Positions 36,617-44,642 of a stretch of DNA of 64,000 nucleotides are shown in pieces. Source of the stretch: an uncultured Psychroserpens sp. (lineage in GTDB: Bacteria > Bacteroidota > Bacteroidia > Flavobacteriales > Flavobacteriaceae); NCBI RefSeq assembly GCF_947503375.1, contig NZ_CANNDQ010000002.1, forward strand, positions 540,473 to 604,472, in the 5' to 3' direction. A program made the position numbers and the translations under genes. Position 1 is the stretch's first letter; every line of letters starts with the position of its first letter. The notes under the pieces are model-generated. The model was not told the origin of the DNA. It saw only the letters and a program-made list of their open reading frames with translations, and did no database searches.

Positions 36617-37483
36617 TTATTTCTTAAACTTTAGTTTTCTTCTAACTAAAAAATAAGTAATGGCTCCTAGAATAATCAATGGCCAAACATGTATAATTCC
36701 TAAAACAATATTTTCAATGAAATGCCAACCAAATATTAATGCTTCTTTAGATTTTGACCAAAATGTCTTATGATATACGGTTGGTTCTTCCTTAAAATCG
36801 ACAGTTTCATATAAATCGATTTGAATAGTACTATAGGATACCTTGTTCGTTAAATATTTTAAACGCCCTTGAGCGGATTCAATTTCTTCTTGAATGATGC
36901 GTAATTTTTCTTCAGTGGCTAGAATATCTTCAACCGTAATGGCTTTTTTACGCAGAATAGACTCGTAACGTGATTTCACTTCTTTTTTAGTCTCTAATCT
37001 AGCCTGAATATCAATATATTCTTCAGTAACATCTTTAGTGGTAATATTTTCATACTCTACAAAATCTACCATAAAACCTATAGAATCCATCATGATATCA
37101 AAATGCTGTTGCGGAATTTTAATGGTAAATCTATTTTCTTTTTGATATAAATTATTTTCAAACCTTAAATCAGAAATATAAGCACCATAATTTTGCGCTA
37201 TCCGTTTGATCCTTCTTGTGGCAATTTTGACATCTTCAACTTTATATCTTGCATTTGCCGATTTAATGATTTTCAAATCTGCAGGTACTTGATGGGTTCC
37301 AACTTGAGATTTTATAGTCGTTTCATCATCAAGCTCTACTGCTGCGTAATCATACTTAACATCTGCTGATTTTACAGAAACGCTTTCATTTGAACTCATA
37401 TTTTCTTTACATGCCATAAAAGAAATAGCGACACATGAGATGAGAATTAATTTAATTTTTAATTTCACAAAGATTGCATTCAT
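36617..37483 (-). CDS. DUF4349 lipoprotein
   Basis: The 288-residue protein has a hydrophobic N-terminus with two possible lipobox Cys residues, C17 (LISC) and C25 (FMAC). The body matches DUF4349: ATRRIKRIAQNYGAYISDL near 85-103, a beta segment RFTIKIPQQHFD, a charged helical coiled-coil stretch around 155-200 (EEKLRIIQEEIESAQGRLKYL in part), then a C-terminal helix (about 260-280) in the membrane ending KKLK-like basic residues. It probably sits in the inner membrane facing the periplasm. Upstream sites (37511-37568) look like an activator-controlled promoter. Confidence 0.88.
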   Translation of the reverse strand: MNAIFVKLKIKLILISCVAISFMACKENMSSNESVSVKSADVKYDYAAVELDDETTIKSQVGTHQVPADLKIIKSANARYKVEDVKIATRRIKRIAQNYGAYISDLRFENNLYQKENRFTIKIPQQHFDIMMDSIGFMVDFVEYENITTKDVTEEYIDIQARLETKKEVKSRYESILRKKAITVEDILATEEKLRIIQEEIESAQGRLKYLTNKVSYSTIQIDLYETVDFKEEPTVYHKTFWSKSKEALIFGWHFIENIVLGIIHVWPLIILGAITYFLVRRKLKFKK

Positions 37484-37510
37484 AATTTTATATTTTTAAT
37501 GATTGTGAAG

Positions 37511-37518
37511 CAAATCTA
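37511..37518 (-). promoter_or_regulatory. -7 element of the DUF4349 gene
   Basis: TAGATTTG on the minus strand matches TAnnTTTG, 27 bases upstream of the start codon. No TTG lies at -33. The phased TTTACA repeats start 22 bases further upstream and would take that place. Confidence 0.5.
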
Positions 37519-37540
37519 AAGCGCAAACATGCACTCTAGT

Positions 37541-37568
37541 TGTAAAGCTATTGTAAACTGATTGTAAA
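37541..37568 (-). promoter_or_regulatory. Three phased TTTACA repeats, OmpR/PhoB-type box
   Basis: On the minus strand TTTACA occurs at 37568-37563, 37557-37552 and 37546-37541, each followed by five other bases, so the period is 11 bases, one helical turn. An inverted copy is at 37573-37578 and a further one at 37592-37597. The arrangement TTTACA-N5-TTTACA-N5-TTTACA is the layout of PhoP/PhoB/OmpR-family direct-repeat sites. It lies at about -36 to -63 from the start predicted by the -7 box at 37511-37518, ideal for activation. Confidence 0.6.
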
Positions 37569-37615
37569 TTGTTTTACAATGCTCAAGCACTTGTAAATAA
37601 GTTGATTATATCTAT

Positions 37616-38506
37616 TTGAATCCTGAAGAAACATATCTATTCAACCAACTTAAAGCTAATGTAGTTTCAAAGTATCTTGCAACCCATAGCACGTCTTCTA
37701 ATGTGAAAGATTGGAATGGTGATGATATCGCACTATTTCAAGAAGATTTATTTTCAGAAGTAAAAGCAAAAGTAAGTGAGAAATGGTTTTATACCTATTT
37801 CAAAAACGAAGTCACAAAACTACCTCGAATTGACATGCTTAATATGCTAAGTAACTATATTGGTTATGAGAATTGGAATGCTTTTAAATCTGTTCATATT
37901 AGTAAAATGCTAGTTAATAAAAAAAAGAAAATATTCGTTTTACCTCTTATTTTTATGCCCATATTAGTTGTATTTGTGCTTACTATGAACAGACAAAATA
38001 AATTCCAATTTTGCTTTATTGATAATTTGAGTAATGCCAACATAACCGAAATTCCTCTAGATATAAAAATTTTACAAAATCAACAATCGCCTTTATATTT
38101 TAAAACAGATAGTTTAGGGTGCTTCACGTATAAAACTAAAGAAAAGGTAGTACGCTTTGTGGTTTCATCACCTTATCATAAAACAGATACAATTATTAGA
38201 TCTATAGATACTAATAAGCATAATATTGTAAGGCTCAATAGCGATGATTATGCACTTATTTTAAAATATTATACTGAAGGGAATGTGAAAGATTGGACGA
38301 AACACAAACGTAAATTAGAAAAGTTGTTTGATGATGATGCCCAAATTTACAGACTTTATGATAATAATATTGGTGTTGAATTGTTAAGTAAGAACGAGTT
38401 TATAAGAACACTTACTTTGCCTACAGAAAACTTAAAACGGATTACTATTCTCGATAAAGCCTTTGAAAACGAAAAAATTGTTTCACTAAAATTCGTTATT
38501 AGATGA
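37616..38506 (+). CDS. Membrane protein of unknown function
   Basis: The 296-residue frame starts with TTG at 37616. A stop lies six codons upstream and no ATG occurs before residue 78, so TTG is the probable start. The N-terminal 100 residues are helical and basic (ALFQEDLFSEVKAKVSEKW), then one membrane helix lies at about 102-122 (KIFVLPLIFMPILVVFVLTM). The C-terminal 170 residues look beta-rich with a segment YYTEGNVKDWTKHKRKLEKL, likely outside the membrane. I recognise no family. A lipoprotein gene overlaps its stop (ATGA). Confidence 0.65.
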   Translation: MNPEETYLFNQLKANVVSKYLATHSTSSNVKDWNGDDIALFQEDLFSEVKAKVSEKWFYTYFKNEVTKLPRIDMLNMLSNYIGYENWNAFKSVHISKMLVNKKKKIFVLPLIFMPILVVFVLTMNRQNKFQFCFIDNLSNANITEIPLDIKILQNQQSPLYFKTDSLGCFTYKTKEKVVRFVVSSPYHKTDTIIRSIDTNKHNIVRLNSDDYALILKYYTEGNVKDWTKHKRKLEKLFDDDAQIYRLYDNNIGVELLSKNEFIRTLTLPTENLKRITILDKAFENEKIVSLKFVIR

Positions 38507-38985
38507 AAAATATCTTATACATATTACTTATACTTTTCTTAATTAATTGTAAGAATAATGAGCAAATGAATATCGAAGATTTGAAAGTAGAATCAGTAGA
38601 AATAGATGAAGAAATTATCTATAGTTCTAAAATTAACCACCAAACTATTGCTACGCATAAGCTTGAAGAATACTTTGATCTTTTAAAATTGAAAGAGAAT
38701 CATCCAAATTTTAAAGATGATATTCTGCTACAGTTGAATGCTTTGAGTAAAGATAGGCTGTTAGATTATAATATTGCCAAAATTCTTTCTATTGAAAATA
38801 TTGAACAAATAGGAGAAATTAAAAAGGTTTCAGATTCAGTCGAAAAATTGCAATTAAAATTTAATATCGTTTTAGAAAATGAAACCATAACAGATTCAAT
38901 TCTAGCAATTATAACTTCAAGACCTATTATTTTAGATGGTGAAGAGATTATATCTAATAAAATCACGTTTTCAAGATTTGATTAG
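38503..38985 (+). CDS. Putative lipoprotein of unknown function
   Basis: The 160-residue protein has a short hydrophobic leader and a lipobox-like FLINC with Cys16 (Asn at -1 is non-standard). The mature part is acidic and helical. I recognise no family. It overlaps the upstream membrane-protein gene by four bases, so the pair is probably one unit, and overlaps the convergent HAD gene by 15 bases. Confidence 0.65.
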   Translation: MKNILYILLILFLINCKNNEQMNIEDLKVESVEIDEEIIYSSKINHQTIATHKLEEYFDLLKLKENHPNFKDDILLQLNALSKDRLLDYNIAKILSIENIEQIGEIKKVSDSVEKLQLKFNIVLENETITDSILAIITSRPIILDGEEIISNKITFSRFD

Positions 38986-39612
38986 CACATCTTGAATACT
39001 GCCCATGGTTTTAAAGGTTTTTGTTGCTGCTGCAAGCTCATTATTATAATCATGTTGTGCGAAACCGAAAACATCAAAACCTCCATTTTTAGCGGCTATT
39101 ACTCCAGTTAAACTATCTTCTATGACGATACAATCTTTAGGTAAAAACCCCATAGACTCAGCTGCCCATAAAAAAACTGCTGGACTTGGCTTCCACTTTT
39201 GAATTGCATAACAACTGAATATTTTGTCTTCAAAGTAAGGTAATAAACCCGTGAGTTCAAGATTAAGTCTAATCTTATTTTCAGGTCCACTAGAAGCAAC
39301 ACAAAATGGAATGTTCAAATTCTTTATTAATTGTGTGATTCCATCTATTGGTTTAATGTTAGTTTTAAATGCTTGAAAGCTACGTTCTCTGTAAATTTCA
39401 ATAAAATGTTCTGGAAGAGGAACACTTATTAATTTTTCAATTTTATTTACACATGATTGAATAGATCCACCTTTAAAATGTTGATACGCATAATCAAGAT
39501 CTATTCCTGCTCCTAATTCATTAGCCATGTTTACTAAGACTTGATTGCCGATTGGCTCACTATCTACTAAAACACCATCGCAATCAAAAATAACGCACTT
39601 ATAGTTTGGCAT
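38971..39612 (-). CDS. HAD-family phosphatase (beta-phosphoglucomutase-like)
   Basis: The protein has 213 residues from the ATG at 39612; an in-frame TTG at 39618 would overlap the upstream SDR gene. The HAD motif I is FDCDGVLVDSEP (catalytic Asp pair), motif II is CVASSGPENK, and motifs III/IV are WKPSPAVFLWAAE and CIVIEDSLTGVIAAKNGG. The helical cap between 15 and 85 places it in the beta-phosphoglucomutase / YniC-type group; the sugar phosphate is not evident. It follows the SDR gene after two bases. Confidence 0.9.
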   Translation of the reverse strand: MPNYKCVIFDCDGVLVDSEPIGNQVLVNMANELGAGIDLDYAYQHFKGGSIQSCVNKIEKLISVPLPEHFIEIYRERSFQAFKTNIKPIDGITQLIKNLNIPFCVASSGPENKIRLNLELTGLLPYFEDKIFSCYAIQKWKPSPAVFLWAAESMGFLPKDCIVIEDSLTGVIAAKNGGFDVFGFAQHDYNNELAAATKTFKTMGSIQDVLIKS

Positions 39613-39614
39613 GT

Positions 39615-40301
39615 TCAAGGAGTAGAATTAGAAACCTGTAAGACTTTACCATTATAATACTGATTTCCTTTTAGAGCAAAATCTTGAATATATACTGCCA
39701 TTTCCTTTGCAGTAGTTGGTGCTTCAAAGTCTGGGAATGCCTCTTTAAGCATCTCTGTTTGTACAGCTCCGAGAGCTAGTACATTAAATTGTGGACCAGT
39801 GGTTTTATATTCTTCTGCTAACAATTCGGTAAGTGTAATTACAGCACCTTTACTTGAGCTATATGCTGCTAACCCAGGGAATTTCATACTACCTTGAATT
39901 CCACCCATTGAGCTAACTGTTACAACATGTCCATCGCTTTTCATAAACGGCAAAACAACGCGCGTCATTTCAGAAACACCAAAGACATTAGTTTCATACA
40001 CTTTAGTAAAGTCCTTAAATGATGTTTGGGCAAATGGTTTGTTGAGCAACATTCCAGCGTTATTGATGAGAACATCTACATGCTTCCACTCATTTTCTAT
40101 GAATTGTGTAACTTTTTGATAATCGTCTTGATCACATAAATCGAAAGCAAAAGAAGAAATATTATCAAAGTTAAGATTAGTAACAGGTTGAGCATTTCTT
40201 GATAATGCCAAAACATTATGCCCATGACTTGCAAACAAGTGAACCAACTCAAAGCCAATACCTCTACTAGTACCAGTAATGATAATATTTTTAATGCTCA
40301 T
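39615..40301 (-). CDS. Short-chain dehydrogenase/reductase
   Basis: The protein has 228 residues. The NAD(P) motif is TGTSRGIGFELV, the structural NNAGML is near 78-83, and the catalytic set is S (VSSMGG) plus YSSSKGAV. It reduces or oxidises a small carbonyl or alcohol, substrate unknown. The start overlaps the M28 peptidase gene by 11 bases and the HAD gene follows, so the three are likely one transcript. Confidence 0.92.
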   Translation of the reverse strand: MSIKNIIITGTSRGIGFELVHLFASHGHNVLALSRNAQPVTNLNFDNISSFAFDLCDQDDYQKVTQFIENEWKHVDVLINNAGMLLNKPFAQTSFKDFTKVYETNVFGVSEMTRVVLPFMKSDGHVVTVSSMGGIQGSMKFPGLAAYSSSKGAVITLTELLAEEYKTTGPQFNVLALGAVQTEMLKEAFPDFEAPTTAKEMAVYIQDFALKGNQYYNGKVLQVSNSTP

Positions 40302-41262
40302 ACATTACAATCTCTTTAGTTTTAGTATTACTCATTGCTTCAATTGCAAGAGTTACCTTATTAATAAAACTAGCCATAAACTCGTAATCTAATTCAGATG
40401 GCTCATCATCTGCATGGTGGTAATAATCAAAGTTTGATAGGTCACAAGATGATATGGATTGACAAGGTGCTTTGAAAATAGCATAAAACGGATAATTATC
40501 TGAACGCTTAAAAAGCTGATATTTAATTGCAATTTCAGATGCTCCTAAATAATTTGTTTCGTTTAGGTACTCATTCATTTTTGTTGCCATGTTAGACAAA
40601 TCATAACCTGTTACGAAGGCTTGGTATTTTTTATCCTTAAGCGGTACACCTACCATTTCAAAATTAACCATTGTATAAAGGTTTAGCGCTTCAGATTTTA
40701 ATCGTTCAGCTAAATGAGTAGAACCAAGTAAACCCATTTCTTCAGCTGTAAATAAGGCAAATATTATACTGCGTTTATTGTTTTTATTAGTTGCAAAATA
40801 TTTAGCCATAGCTAAAACTGCCGCTGTTCCTGCTGCATTATCATTAGCACCATTTGCTATAGAATCTGTCTCAGTAAGTCTTCCTCCAGAGGTTTTACTT
40901 TTGGCAGCACTTCCGTAACCAATATGATCATAATGAGCACCTAATATGATGACCTCATCTTTAAGTTTAGCATCTGTACCTTCAATAAAACCAACTACAT
41001 TAAATGCATTAATACTATCTATTTTGAACTCATCTCTATACGTTTCAAAATAAGGTTTTACACCATAAGATCTGAATTGGTTTTCAATGTAAGTGGCAGC
41101 TTTATCTATACCTTCATCACCAGTTTTTCGACCTTGCAACTCATCAGACGCTAAATAATTAACCATAGCTTTAACTTCATCACTAGTAATACTTGGTGCT
41201 TTTTTATCTGGTTGACTACTAGCAACAAAAAACAATAAAATAAGAGATACAATCGTTTTCAT
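40291..41262 (-). CDS. Exported M28-family metallopeptidase
   Basis: The protein has 323 residues from the ATG at 41262, which begins directly with a signal peptide (MKTIVSLILLFFVASSQ). An ATG seven codons upstream (41283) is also possible. Zinc ligands of M28 are visible: GAHYDHIG, NGANDNAAGTAAVL, TAEEMGLLGS and a C-terminal YYHHADDEPSEL. The usual fourth ligand in N-x-D is represented by NFEMVG. It is an aminopeptidase-like enzyme for extracytoplasmic peptide use. A terminator of pdhC lies just upstream. Confidence 0.92.
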   Translation of the reverse strand: MKTIVSLILLFFVASSQPDKKAPSITSDEVKAMVNYLASDELQGRKTGDEGIDKAATYIENQFRSYGVKPYFETYRDEFKIDSINAFNVVGFIEGTDAKLKDEVIILGAHYDHIGYGSAAKSKTSGGRLTETDSIANGANDNAAGTAAVLAMAKYFATNKNNKRSIIFALFTAEEMGLLGSTHLAERLKSEALNLYTMVNFEMVGVPLKDKKYQAFVTGYDLSNMATKMNEYLNETNYLGASEIAIKYQLFKRSDNYPFYAIFKAPCQSISSCDLSNFDYYHHADDEPSELDYEFMASFINKVTLAIEAMSNTKTKEIVMYEH

Positions 41263-41293
41263 AATTAGATTTAAAATTCTCATTAAAGGTAAA

Positions 41294-41316
41294 AAATCCT
41301 GCTTAATGCAGGATTT
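41294..41316 (-). terminator. Terminator of pdhA-pdhC
   Basis: On the minus strand AAATCCTGC pairs with GCAGGATTT around a five-base loop and is followed by a T-run (41291-41296 read as T's). It lies 24 bases after the pdhC stop and only 32 bases before the M28 start. Confidence 0.85.
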
Positions 41317-41339
41317 GTGTTAACATTTTTATATGATAG

Positions 41340-42974
41340 TTACAATAACATTGTTACCGGATTTTCTATATACCCTTTTAAGGTTTGCAAAAATTGAGCT
41401 CCAGTAGCACCATCAATAGTTCTATGATCACATGCCATAGATAATTTCATTGTGTTGCCTACTACAACCTTTCCTTCTTTGACTACTGGTTTTTCAATTA
41501 TTGCTCCTACAGATAATATAGCTGAGTTAGGTTGGTTTATAATAGATGTAAAGCTCTCAATGCCAAACATCCCTAAATTAGAAACCGTAAATGTACTACC
41601 TTCCATTTCATCTAAAGTAAGTTTTTTATTTCTAGCTCTACCAGCATAATCCTTAACTGCTGCACCTATTTGTGTCAAACTTTGTTCGTTAGCAAAACGA
41701 ACTACAGGCACTACAAGTCCATCTGGAACTGCAACTGCAACACCAATATGAACATGATTATTTAAGCGCATCTTATCATCAAACCATTGCGAATTTACTT
41801 GTGGATGTTGTTTTAATGCTAAAGCACAAGCCTTAACAATCATATCATTGTATGAAATCTTTGTGTCAGGAAGTGAATTATATTGTGCTCTAAAGGCAAT
41901 AGCATTCTCCATATCAAACTCTACATTGAGATAATAGTGTGGCGCAGTAAATTTAGATTTTGCTAAATTTTTAGCAATTGCTTTTCGCATGTTTGAATTT
42001 GCTACTTCATCATAATCTTCTTGACCAGTAGGAACAAACTTTCCAACAGATGCTGGTTGAGATGTAGGTGTAAAATTCTCAATATCGCGTTTTACTATTC
42101 TCCCATTTTCTCCACTACCTCTAACTTGAGATAAGTTTATCCCTTTCTCCTCAGCCATTTTCTTAGCTAATGGAGACACAAATACTCTTTCATTGGATGT
42201 AGCTGTAGTTGCTACTGGAGTAGAAGTTGCTGCTGGAATCTCTTTTTTAGATTCTTCCTTAGGAGCTTCAACTGTTTTTTTATGTTCTTGTTTAGGTTGT
42301 TCTTCTTTAGCTTCAGAAGCGGTTGCTACTTTAAAATTTTTTGCAACATTTGACACGTCAGTACCAGCTGGTCCAATGATGGCTAGTAATGCATCTACTT
42401 TGGCTGACTCACCTTCATTCAATCCAACATGAAGTAAAGTTCCAGATTGAAACGATTCAAATTCCATAGTTGCCTTATCGGTCTCGATTTCAGCTAAAAT
42501 ATCACCTTCTTCTACAGTATCACCAACTTTTTTCAACCAAGTGGCTACGGTACCTTCCTCCATAGTATCACTTAATCTTGGCATGGTAACCACGATAACT
42601 CCTTCTGGTAATTCTTCACTAGGTTCTGACACATTAGCTTCTTCATCTGTAAGATTTGTCGTCACTGTCTCATTTGCATCAGTTTCAGCTTTAGTGTCTT
42701 CAGCAGCTCCATTTAATAATCCTGAAATATCTTCGCCTTCATCACCTATTATGGCCAAAAGTGAGTCTACCTTCGCTGTTTCGCCTTCTTGGATACCAAT
42801 ATGGAGTAATGTCCCTTCATTAAAAGATTCAAACTCCATAGTTGCCTTGTCAGTCTCGATTTCGGCTAATATATCGCCCTCTTCAACTTTATCTCCAACT
42901 TTTTTCAACCAAGTAGCGACAGTACCTTCTTCCATGGTGTCACTCAAACGAGGCATATTAATTACTTCTGCCAT
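41340..42974 (-). CDS. pdhC: Pyruvate dehydrogenase E2, dihydrolipoamide acetyltransferase
   Basis: The protein has 544 residues. Two lipoyl domains (about 1-80 and 125-205) each have ETDKATMEFES, with the lipoylated Lys. They share 44 of 45 residues across their first halves. A peripheral-subunit-binding domain is near 270-306 (SPLAKKMAEEKGINLSQ), then a catalytic domain with CDHRTIDG, its H517 and D521. Pro/Ala/Glu/Thr-rich linkers separate the parts. It moves acetyl groups from pyruvate to CoA. It starts three bases after pdhA. The E1-beta gene is elsewhere, as is common in this family. Confidence 0.97.
   Translation of the reverse strand: MAEVINMPRLSDTMEEGTVATWLKKVGDKVEEGDILAEIETDKATMEFESFNEGTLLHIGIQEGETAKVDSLLAIIGDEGEDISGLLNGAAEDTKAETDANETVTTNLTDEEANVSEPSEELPEGVIVVTMPRLSDTMEEGTVATWLKKVGDTVEEGDILAEIETDKATMEFESFQSGTLLHVGLNEGESAKVDALLAIIGPAGTDVSNVAKNFKVATASEAKEEQPKQEHKKTVEAPKEESKKEIPAATSTPVATTATSNERVFVSPLAKKMAEEKGINLSQVRGSGENGRIVKRDIENFTPTSQPASVGKFVPTGQEDYDEVANSNMRKAIAKNLAKSKFTAPHYYLNVEFDMENAIAFRAQYNSLPDTKISYNDMIVKACALALKQHPQVNSQWFDDKMRLNNHVHIGVAVAVPDGLVVPVVRFANEQSLTQIGAAVKDYAGRARNKKLTLDEMEGSTFTVSNLGMFGIESFTSIINQPNSAILSVGAIIEKPVVKEGKVVVGNTMKLSMACDHRTIDGATGAQFLQTLKGYIENPVTMLL
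42450..42584 (-). repeat. Second lipoyl-domain copy inside pdhC
   Basis: This 45-codon block is the partner of 42822-42956. Only one residue differs between them, but the DNA differs at many third positions, so protein-level selection rather than recent copying maintains the likeness. Confidence 0.7.
42822..42956 (-). repeat. First lipoyl-domain copy inside pdhC
   Basis: This 45-codon block matches 42450-42584 in 44 residues; DNA identity is lower because third positions differ. Confidence 0.7.
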
Positions 42975-42977
42975 AGC

Positions 42978-43976
42978 TTATAATTTGTGTTGTATAAATG
43001 GGTAATCTTCTTGTTCATATACTGCATCATACATGACGTTTTTTTCAGGATAAGGTGATTCTTCAGCAAATTTTTCGCACTCTTTCACTAAATCTTTTAC
43101 GCGTTTATCTATAACTGCAATATCATCTTCAGTTGCATACTTCTTTTCAAGTAAAATGTCTTTTACTTGAGTAATAGGGTCTATTTTTTTATATTCTTCT
43201 ACTTCTTCTTTAGTTCTGTAATGCTGGGCATCAGACATTGAGTGCCCTCGGTAACGATAGGTTTTTACTTCTAAGAATGTTGGGCCATCACCTCGTCTTG
43301 CTCTAGCTATGGCCTCATCAAAAGCTTCAGCTACCTTGATAGGATTCATGCCATCTACTGGACCTGATGGCATCTCATAACCAAGACCTAATTTCCAAAT
43401 TTCAGTATGATTAGCAGTACGCTCCACAGAGGTTCCCATAGCATAACCGTTATTTTCACAAACGAATACTACAGGTAATTTCCACAGCATTGCTAAATTG
43501 AATGTCTCATGTAATGAGCCTTGTCTTGCTGCACCATCTCCAAAACAGCATAAGGTTACAGCATCACTATCATGGTATTTGTCACCAAAAGCAATACCAG
43601 CTCCTAATGGAATTTGACCACCTACAATACCATGACCACCATAAAAGCGATGTTCTTTTGAAAAAATATGCATTGAACCTCCTAAACCTTGAGAAGTACC
43701 AGTTGCTTTACCGTACAGTTCAGCCATGACACGTTTTGGGTCTACTCCCATACCAATTGGTTGGACATGATTTCTATAAGCTGTAATCATTTTATCTTTA
43801 GTCAAGTCCATCGCATGAAGCGCTCCAGCTAATACAGCTTCTTGACCATTATATAAATGAAGAAATCCTCTTACTTTTTGTTGAATGTATACTGCAGCAA
43901 GTTTATCTTCAAACTTTCTCCAGAATAACATATCCTCGTACCATTTTAGGTAAACTTCTTTTGTTATTTTTTGCAT
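42978..43976 (-). CDS. pdhA: Pyruvate dehydrogenase E1 alpha
   Basis: The protein has 332 residues. The thiamine-diphosphate motif GDGAARQGSLHETFNLA and VFVCENNGYAMGTSVER are clear, and the conserved phosphorylation-site-like loop YRYRGHSMSDAQHYR is near 242. It forms the E1 component with the beta subunit, feeding acetyl groups to pdhC, three bases downstream. A -7-like TACTTTTG at 44005-44012 lies 28 bases upstream of the ATG. Confidence 0.97.
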   Translation of the reverse strand: MQKITKEVYLKWYEDMLFWRKFEDKLAAVYIQQKVRGFLHLYNGQEAVLAGALHAMDLTKDKMITAYRNHVQPIGMGVDPKRVMAELYGKATGTSQGLGGSMHIFSKEHRFYGGHGIVGGQIPLGAGIAFGDKYHDSDAVTLCCFGDGAARQGSLHETFNLAMLWKLPVVFVCENNGYAMGTSVERTANHTEIWKLGLGYEMPSGPVDGMNPIKVAEAFDEAIARARRGDGPTFLEVKTYRYRGHSMSDAQHYRTKEEVEEYKKIDPITQVKDILLEKKYATEDDIAVIDKRVKDLVKECEKFAEESPYPEKNVMYDAVYEQEDYPFIQHKL

Positions 43977-44004
43977 TAGTGACGTTAATTATTTAAACGA
44001 ATAA

Positions 44005-44012
44005 CAAAAGTA
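44005..44012 (-). promoter_or_regulatory. Candidate -7 element of pdhA
   Basis: TACTTTTG on the minus strand matches TAnnTTTG, 28 bases before the pdhA start. No TTG is seen at -33. Confidence 0.45.
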
Positions 44013-44087
44013 ACACTTTACTAAGGAATAAAAAAGACTGAAAATTGTAAAAATTGATGTGATCGTATCTTAACTTAAACTATAACG

Positions 44088-44570
44088 TTATAGCATAGAT
44101 TTATCGAAAACAAGCGGTAATAGATTTGCTAAAGAATTTGATTTGACAACCTTACCTGTTTCTCCCATAAAATAAATCTCGATAGGAGATTCTTGTTTTA
44201 CTTCATATTCTGCTATGGCTTGCCTACAAGCTCCACAAGGAGGAATTGGGGTAATCGTTTGTTGAATTCTCGAACCAGCAGTTAACGCCATTTTTAAAAT
44301 TTTCACATCTGGAAACTGAGCTCCTGCATAATATATGGCCGTTCGTTCTGCACATAGTCCAGAAGGATATGATGCGTTCTCTTGATTATTTCCAGTTACA
44401 ATTTGATCATTATCTAAAAGAATTGCAGCTCCAACACTAAACTTTGAATAGGGTGCATAAGCTTTTTGTCTTGCTACTATAGCTTTTTCCATCAAATGGA
44501 AAACATCTTGAGGTAATTCATCAAGATTATCAAAAACGGTAAGCGTTGATTCAATTTTAATATCTTTCAT
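44088..44570 (-). CDS. cdd: Cytidine deaminase
   Basis: The protein has 160 residues, the size of the tetrameric type. Zinc-binding Cys residues lie in SGLCAERTAIYYA and PPCGACRQAIAEY; the E in CAE is the catalytic glutamate. It deaminates cytidine and deoxycytidine in pyrimidine salvage. The N-terminus has about 30 extra residues before the usual start of homology (KAIVARQKAYAPYSKF). It follows porV after a terminator and its own promoter is not obvious. Confidence 0.95.
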   Translation of the reverse strand: MKDIKIESTLTVFDNLDELPQDVFHLMEKAIVARQKAYAPYSKFSVGAAILLDNDQIVTGNNQENASYPSGLCAERTAIYYAGAQFPDVKILKMALTAGSRIQQTITPIPPCGACRQAIAEYEVKQESPIEIYFMGETGKVVKSNSLANLLPLVFDKSML

Positions 44571-44588
44571 TCAAACTATTTTAGACAA

Positions 44589-44620
44589 AAAAACTATTGC
44601 TAAAAGTAACAATAGTTTTT
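44589..44620 (-). terminator. Terminator of porV
   Basis: AAAAACTATTG pairs with CAATAGTTTTT around a 10-base loop. A T-run follows on the minus strand, 23 bases after the porV stop and just upstream of cdd. Confidence 0.8.
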
Positions 44621-44642
44621 ATTTATAATTATAAAGCTGTTT

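Noticed and set aside
42541..43005. A 154-codon open frame antisense to pdhC
   Set aside because: It is opposite the repeated lipoyl domains, is very rich in Ser/Val/Pro, and has no family likeness. The sense gene is certain.
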